NCBI GenBank assembly: GCA_900540735.1
Contig: UQHB01000060.1
Coordinates: 1-9,739 of the forward strand
Source of the DNA: an uncultured Megasphaera sp.
GTDB lineage: Bacteria > Bacillota > Negativicutes > Veillonellales > Megasphaeraceae
Length of the DNA: 9,739 nucleotides
Reading direction: 5' to 3'
Under the pieces are notes generated by a model. That model had not been told where the DNA came from. It was given only the letters and a program-made list of their open reading frames with translations, and did not search any database. Of the stretch, positions 5,904 to 9,739 are shown one piece after another. Within the stretch, counting starts at the first letter, position 1. Each line of letters begins with the position of its first letter. The translations under genes were made by a program, and so were the position numbers.

Positions 5904-6917
5904 TTACGTTCCTGTAATCCCTAAAGCCGGTTTGGCATTGAGCGTCAAATCGGCAAAGCGGCCGTCTAAGGCCATGTAATAAGCACGGCAGCCAATCATG
6001 GCACCATTATCAGTACACAAAATCGGTGTCGGTCTGTAAAAGGAATAACCATGGGCAGCGCAAGCTTGTTCCATCGCAGCAGCGAGGCCGCTATTGGCCG
6101 ATACACCACCGGCTATGGCAATCTTTTTATGCCCTGTGTAGGCTGCAGCATCCATGGTCTTTTCAACGAGCGTTTCGACGACAGTCTTTTGGAAACTAGC
6201 CGCTACATCTTTCGGGTCGTACCCCACCTTACGCTGTTCTTGCGTATGTAAATAATTGAGTACTGCCGATTTTAAACCACTAAAGCTAAATTCAAAGTTA
6301 TGCTTTTCATGAAGAGCTTTTGGAAAGACGATGGCATCGGGATTACCTTCTTTTGCCAATTTGTCAATCTGCGGACCACCCGGATAGGGATAGCCCATGA
6401 CGCGGGCGATTTTGTCGAATGCTTCGCCAGCAGCATCGTCGCGCGTCTGGCCTAAGAGAGAAAATTCATTATACCCTTTGATTTCCACGAGCTGTGTATG
6501 ACCGCCAGAGACGACGAGGCATAAGAACGGCGGTTCCAGCTCAGGATGGCTAAGGAAATTAGCAAAAATATGGCCTTCCATGTGATTGACTCCAACGAGA
6601 GGAATATCTGTAGCAAAGCTGATGGCTTTCGCTGCAGCAACGCCGACGAGGAGTGCCCCCACCAGGCCTGGGCCATAGGTCACGCCAATATGGTCAATAT
6701 CAGAGAGTGTAACCTGCGCCGTATCGAGAGCTTCTTTAATAATAGGCAGTACATATTCAATATGCTGACGCGACGCAATTTCCGGGACGACACCGCCAAA
6801 TTTACGGTGAATCGGCACTTGCGTCGAAATAATATTGGAGCAAATGGTACGTCCGTCTTGGAGTACAGCTGCTGACGTTTCGTCGCAACTCGTTTCGAGG
6901 GCTAACGTATACATCAT
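5904..6917 (-). CDS. tsaD: tRNA N6-threonylcarbamoyladenosine transferase TsaD
   Basis: A 337-residue TsaD (formerly YgjD/Gcp), the catalytic subunit that moves the threonylcarbamoyl group from threonylcarbamoyl-AMP to A37 of tRNAs reading ANN codons. Diagnostic motifs: LETSCDETS (7-15), GPGLVGAL (82-89), metal-binding NHMEGH with H112 and H116, VSGGHT (136-141), GEAFDK (164-169), SFSGLK (211-216), GGVSAN (270-275) and CTDNGAMI with D303. Length and motif order are normal, so it should be active. Two ATG codons stand in tandem. The first (6917) is six bases from AAAGGA (6924-6929), which lies in the end of rimI; the gap to the rimI stop is three bases. It partners with TsaB and TsaE from the same operon. 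TsaC/YwlC, which makes the AMP intermediate, is not in the window. Confidence 0.98.
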   Translation of the reverse strand: MMYTLALETSCDETSAAVLQDGRTICSNIISTQVPIHRKFGGVVPEIASRQHIEYVLPIIKEALDTAQVTLSDIDHIGVTYGPGLVGALLVGVAAAKAISFATDIPLVGVNHMEGHIFANFLSHPELEPPFLCLVVSGGHTQLVEIKGYNEFSLLGQTRDDAAGEAFDKIARVMGYPYPGGPQIDKLAKEGNPDAIVFPKALHEKHNFEFSFSGLKSAVLNYLHTQEQRKVGYDPKDVAASFQKTVVETLVEKTMDAAAYTGHKKIAIAGGVSANSGLAAAMEQACAAHGYSFYRPTPILCTDNGAMIGCRAYYMALDGRFADLTLNAKPALGITGT

Positions 6918-6920
6918 CCA

Positions 6921-7400
6921 TCATCCTTTATCTGTAAAATATGAGCCTGTGTAAGTGGCAGGCGTACAATTCATAATATAAGCATCTTCAGTAGGCTCGC
7001 TGTAGTAGTCTTTGCGTACAGACACCTTGGCATAACCAAGCTTGGTATAGACTCCTAAGGCGGCCTCATTAGACACGCGGACTTCTAAAAACATGGTCGT
7101 ACAGCCTTCGGCAAAGGCCCGAGCCGTCATCTCTTGGACGAGCTGCAGGCCATATCCTTTACCACGCTGCAACGGCGCAACAGCGACGTTGGTCACTTGC
7201 CCTTCGCCGACGATGCACCAGTATCCGGCATAGCCAATGATTTCGCCCTCTTCTTCGAGGACTAAATAACGGGCAACCTTCGTATTTTCTAAATCACTCC
7301 GAAAGGACTCTTTCGACCAAGGCACGGAAAAAGACTGTATTTCTATAGCATGAATGGCATCAATGTCGGATACCGTAGCACGCCGAATTAATCCAGACAT
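6921..7400 (-). CDS. rimI: GNAT N-acetyltransferase, RimI (ribosomal protein S18 N-terminal)
   Basis: A 159-residue GNAT-fold acetyltransferase of RimI length and context. The acetyl-CoA loop VAVAPLQRGKGYG is at 72-84. LEVRVSNEAALGVYTKLGY (105-123) carries E106 and Y118, twelve residues apart as are the general base and acid in E. coli RimI. RimI acetylates the N-terminal alanine of ribosomal protein S18 in E. coli; in other bacteria it often sits between tsaB and tsaD, as here, and may have broader N-terminal targets. Its ATG overlaps the end of tsaB by 13 bases and has GGAGG at 7406-7410, six bases upstream. The family is sure; the S18 substrate is inferred from homology and context. Confidence 0.93.
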   Translation of the reverse strand: MSGLIRRATVSDIDAIHAIEIQSFSVPWSKESFRSDLENTKVARYLVLEEEGEIIGYAGYWCIVGEGQVTNVAVAPLQRGKGYGLQLVQEMTARAFAEGCTTMFLEVRVSNEAALGVYTKLGYAKVSVRKDYYSEPTEDAYIMNCTPATYTGSYFTDKG

Positions 7401-8101
7401 GAATGGCCTCCATGCCGTTTTTCCCAGAGCACTTCGGCTTCACTGCGCCGTTTATATGCCGGTGTCAGGGTCATGCAGTCATCAACGTCGCCAGCTTGTA
7501 AGCGGACGTTTGCCGCCAGTGCCAGACTTCCAGCCAGAGGAATGACCATCGTCGGCGGTGCCATACGGAATAAGGGGCTAGCTGCAACAATATCTTTCTT
7601 CCCTTTTAAGGCACCATCTCCATAGAAGACGACAGGGTTTCCCTTTCGAGCTAATTCTGCTAATACGTCTGTCCGCGGCAAAATCCGAATATCCTGTATC
7701 GTTTCTAAGGTCGTGCCATGCCACTGATATCGCGATTCGTAGACATTCCCTTTCTGCGCATCAATGAGGACACAAATTTCGTCCGTTGCACTAACACTAT
7801 TCCAAGCAAGGCTCACAGGCGTTTCAATCCCAACAATGGGCACGTTCCACGCAAAAGCCAAGCCTTTTGCAGTAGCTAAGCCAATGCGCAGGCCTGTAAA
7901 GGAGCCTGGGCCAATGGAGACGGCAATGCCATCAATCTGGCTTTTTTGTACGGACGCTTTTTGCAGCATATCCGCAATATGGGGCATTAATTGTTCCGAA
8001 TGGGTCAAGCGAGCCTGCGTCGTAAACTCAGCTCGTAGCGTATCGTCATGGAGCAAGGCCACACTCGATACGAGACTCGATGTTTCAATGGCTAGCAGCA
8101 T
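7388..8101 (-). CDS. tsaB: t6A biosynthesis protein TsaB (TsaD partner)
   Basis: A 237-residue ASKHA-fold protein of the TsaB (YeaZ) family, the non-catalytic paralogue that dimerises with TsaD and is needed for t6A formation. Typical features are the opening MLLAIETSS (1-9), THSEQLMPHI (33-42) and the glycine-rich GPGSFTGLRIG (64-74), followed by AKGLA. TsaD's NHMEGH metal site is absent, as expected of TsaB, and this distinguishes the two paralogues. The start overlaps the last 17 bases of tsaE and is preceded by GAGG about nine bases upstream; the end overlaps rimI by 13 bases. These overlaps suggest translational coupling in the t6A gene set. Length is normal. Confidence 0.97.
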   Translation of the reverse strand: MLLAIETSSLVSSVALLHDDTLRAEFTTQARLTHSEQLMPHIADMLQKASVQKSQIDGIAVSIGPGSFTGLRIGLATAKGLAFAWNVPIVGIETPVSLAWNSVSATDEICVLIDAQKGNVYESRYQWHGTTLETIQDIRILPRTDVLAELARKGNPVVFYGDGALKGKKDIVAASPLFRMAPPTMVIPLAGSLALAANVRLQAGDVDDCMTLTPAYKRRSEAEVLWEKRHGGHSCLD

Positions 8102-8552
8102 ACTGTTGTACCTCTTTTTCTACAGCGTCCCACCGCGAGCCTCGTAACTCTATATGAAAGACTCGGTCTGTAAGACCTGTTTTTTCTATTGTAATCGTCG
8201 CAGCATCTTCAGGCAAACGGTCCGGAAATTTTTCAGACCATTCAATGACTGTCACGCCTCGTTCTAAGTAATCATCAAAGCCCAAGTCATCTAATTCATA
8301 CTCTTCTTCAAGGCGATAAAAATCAAAATGCTGCAACGGAATGGTATGTTCATAGTAATTTAAAATCGTAAACGTCGGGCTGACAATAGGCCCTTCAATG
8401 CCCATGCCTTGCGCGATTCCTTGGACAAAATGAGTCTTCCCTGCCCCTAAATCACCACGCAGTGCCAAGACATCACCGTCTTGTAAGACCTTGCCCAGTG
8501 CAGCTCCCAAGGCAATCGTATCGGCTTCACTGTGCGTTTGTACATCTATCAT
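8085..8552 (-). CDS. tsaE: t6A biosynthesis ATPase TsaE
   Basis: A 155-residue P-loop ATPase of the TsaE (YjeE/YdiB) family, which binds the TsaB-TsaD complex and hydrolyses ATP to support repeated rounds of t6A synthesis. The Walker A motif GDLGAGKT is at 33-40. VSPTFT (57-62), HFDFYR (75-80) and VIEWSEKF (102-109) are the family's switch, Walker B-like and tryptophan-containing motifs. The ATG is nine bases downstream of the thiL stop region. The ribosome site AGGAGG (8558-8563) overlaps the thiL TAG, so the two genes are probably coupled. Length and motifs are normal. Confidence 0.97.
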   Translation of the reverse strand: MIDVQTHSEADTIALGAALGKVLQDGDVLALRGDLGAGKTHFVQGIAQGMGIEGPIVSPTFTILNYYEHTIPLQHFDFYRLEEEYELDDLGFDDYLERGVTVIEWSEKFPDRLPEDAATITIEKTGLTDRVFHIELRGSRWDAVEKEVQQYAASH

Positions 8553-8561
8553 GAGTTCCTC

Positions 8562-9536
8562 CTAAAAATGGGTCCACCCGGTTGGGGGCAATACCGTTTC
8601 TGTACCGTCATGTTGTAAAAAGACTTGGCCTGTGCCAGCCCGTACGTCACCAATCTTCGTTACATGAGGAAATTCTTCTTGGAGTGCTGCAAAATCAGCA
8701 GGAGCCATCGTAAAAATTAATTCGTAATCTTCGCCGCCATTAAAGACGAAATGCCATGGCGATTGATTCGTTTCCTGGCACCAACTGACCAGTTCATCAC
8801 TGCATAAAATATCTTGACGAATAAGATGTAAATCGACGTGGCTCGCTTTGGCAATTTCATTACTTTCACTCGCAAGACCATCACTAATATCGTTCAAACT
8901 ATGGCCGTTGTATTTCACGAGTAAGCGGCCTAACTCGATTTGCGGCACTGGGAATTGATGGGCTTTCTTCAGCAGTGGATACCCTTCATTGCCGTGCAAC
9001 AATACATCTAAGCCACCGCCGGAATTACCTATTGTATGGGAAACGGCGACAATATCTCCTGGCTTTGCACCACTGCGGCAAATCGCTTTGCCTGCTTCGA
9101 TTTCACCAAACGCCGAGACCGTAATGACCGCACCTTGATTAGATGTGACCGTATCACCGCCGAGGATATTTACACCATAGTGTTTGCAAATATCTTTCAT
9201 GCCGCGGTACAATTCTTTGGCGTCTTTTACATCCATCGTCGGAGCCAGTGCCGTCGATAAGACGAGCTGCGTCGGTATACCGCCCATAGCCGCAATATCA
9301 CTGAGGTTCGACGCAACTGCTTTGTAACCTACGTCATACCATGTCGCGGTCTTGCCAATAATAAAATGGGACCCTTCGACCATCGTATCAATGACCGTAA
9401 TTTGCTGCCATCCCAGTGTAGTCTTGTAGACAGCCCCGTCATCACCAATACCTAAGACGACAGACGTAGGATTAAAAATTGTATTTTCTTTTACAGCATC
9501 AATAAAGCCAAATTCACCTATATCAGAAATATTCAT
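8562..9536 (-). CDS. thiL: Thiamine-monophosphate kinase ThiL
   Basis: A 324-residue ThiL, which phosphorylates thiamine monophosphate with ATP to give thiamine diphosphate, the active cofactor. It belongs to the AIR synthase/PurM-like fold. Motifs: GIGDDGAV (29-36) and DTMVEGSHF (50-58), both in the nucleotide/metal site, NLSDIAAMGG (77-86), GGDT (126-129), DISDGL (216-221) and GGEDYEL (267-273). The ATG is preceded by AAGGAG (9544-9549), seven bases upstream. It is the first gene of the operon, driven by the promoter at 9579-9607. The leader is only about 35 bases and has no TPP riboswitch, so direct thiamine control is not evident. ThiL next to tsaE is a familiar arrangement in Firmicutes-type genomes with no obvious biochemical link. 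Confidence 0.98.
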   Translation of the reverse strand: MNISDIGEFGFIDAVKENTIFNPTSVVLGIGDDGAVYKTTLGWQQITVIDTMVEGSHFIIGKTATWYDVGYKAVASNLSDIAAMGGIPTQLVLSTALAPTMDVKDAKELYRGMKDICKHYGVNILGGDTVTSNQGAVITVSAFGEIEAGKAICRSGAKPGDIVAVSHTIGNSGGGLDVLLHGNEGYPLLKKAHQFPVPQIELGRLLVKYNGHSLNDISDGLASESNEIAKASHVDLHLIRQDILCSDELVSWCQETNQSPWHFVFNGGEDYELIFTMAPADFAALQEEFPHVTKIGDVRAGTGQVFLQHDGTETVLPPTGWTHF

Positions 9537-9542
9537 GATTGT

Positions 9543-9560
9543 ACTCCTTCACGTAGGAAT
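9543..9560 (-). promoter_or_regulatory. Small hairpin covering the thiL ribosome site
   Basis: On the minus strand, ATTCCT and AGGAGT pair (six pairs, one a G-T wobble) around the six-base loop ACGTGA. The 3' arm contains most of the ribosome site AAGGAG, so folding would mask it. The loop starts with A but has T, not G, at position four, so it does not fit the usual ANTAR-target loop. Stability is modest. Confidence 0.35.
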
Positions 9561-9578
9561 CACTATTCATATTTATAT

Positions 9579-9607
9579 ATTGTAATAGATAGCGTAGGAA
9601 ATGTAAA
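9579..9607 (-). promoter_or_regulatory. Promoter of the thiL-tsaEB-rimI-tsaD-kinase-ANTAR operon
   Basis: TTTACA (9602-9607) and TACAAT (9579-9584) lie on the minus strand with a 17-base spacer. This is the only good promoter I see upstream of the seven-gene operon; the internal gene gaps are too small for others. The octamer TTCCTACG occurs in the spacer (9593-9600) and again in the leader (9552-9559), 41 bases apart. Confidence 0.8.
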
Positions 9608-9640
9608 ACCCTTTACCGTAATTTTGCAAAAATCTAAAAA

Positions 9641-9681
9641 AATATATAAAAAAAGACACATACAAAATGCATGTGTCTTTT
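9641..9681 (-). terminator. Rho-independent terminator after tRNA-Arg
   Basis: AAAAGACACAT and ATGTGTCTTTT (9651-9661 and 9671-9681) form a perfect 11-bp stem with a 9-base loop. On the minus strand it is followed by a T-run and a further T/A-rich tract. It begins four bases past the tRNA-Arg 3' end and insulates the thiL operon from the tRNA unit. Confidence 0.9.
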
Positions 9682-9684
9682 ATG

Positions 9685-9739
9685 TGGTGACCCGGTAGGG
9701 ATTCGAACCCTAGACCTACTGATTCGTAGTCAGTCACTC
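9685..9739 (-). tRNA. tRNA-Arg(ACG), 5' part cut off by window end
   Basis: On the minus strand the visible part holds the end of the D arm, the anticodon stem ACTGA/TCAGT with loop CTACGAA, a T arm TAGGG-TTCGAAT-CCCTA, the 3' acceptor strand CCGGGTC, discriminator A and an encoded CCA (plus-strand tggt at 9685-9688). The anticodon ACG reads CGN arginine codons after A34 is deaminated to inosine. The 5' acceptor strand and most of the D arm lie beyond the window. Position 36 is G, so it is not expected to be a t6A substrate. Confidence 0.93.

Noticed and set aside
8085..8101. tsaE/tsaB and tsaB/rimI overlaps as signs of frameshift or annotation error
   Set aside because: Both overlaps are short (17 and 13 bases), each downstream gene has its own ribosome site, and all three proteins are full length with intact ends.
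9537..9578. TPP riboswitch controlling thiL
   Set aside because: The leader is only about 35 bases and has none of the conserved TPP aptamer segments.

Overview
The window is a compact, almost entirely minus-strand stretch of a low-to-medium GC bacterial chromosome. The proteins are Firmicutes-like: GroEL with a Met/Gly-rich tail, a perfect CIRCE operator, and the order thiL-tsaE-tsaB-rimI-tsaD. Together with a soluble HisKA_2 kinase/ANTAR regulator pair, these make a Negativicutes genome of the Veillonella/Megasphaera type my best guess. That guess rests on remembered protein similarity and gene order, not on a search. No phage, insertion sequence, CRISPR array or secretion locus is visible.

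Reading in the direction of transcription (right to left): a tRNA-Arg(ACG), cut by the right edge, ends in a strong terminator (9641-9681). A sigma-A-type promoter (9579-9607) then starts a seven-gene operon: thiL (thiamine-phosphate kinase), tsaE, tsaB, rimI and tsaD (three parts of the tRNA t6A37 machinery plus an N-acetyltransferase), then a soluble sensor histidine kinase and its ANTAR response regulator. Genes in this operon overlap or lie 3-9 bases apart, so they are probably translated from one message. A 57-base imperfect palindrome (3791-3847) follows. It can act as the operon's terminator and also contains the promoter of the next unit, groES-groEL, which carries a perfect CIRCE site for the HrcA heat-shock repressor. 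After groEL come about 230 bases rich in inverted repeats with no convincing gene, then a textbook terminator (1490-1526). A separately promoted MFS exporter resembling SotB follows, and then the strong promoter and 5' part of a tRNA-Asn(GUU) gene cut by the left edge.

Functional links: TsaB, TsaD and TsaE make t6A at A37 of tRNAs reading ANN codons, and the tRNA-Asn(GUU) at the left edge has the U36-A37 such a substrate needs. The kinase/ANTAR pair resembles PdtaS/PdtaR of actinobacteria and EutW/EutV of enterococci. These act by binding paired RNA hairpins, but I found no matching target in this window. Most of the content is housekeeping. The points worth a second look are the palindrome-embedded groESL promoter, the structured groEL 3' region, the placement of the RNA-binding two-component system behind the t6A genes, and repeats around the thiL and exporter promoters.
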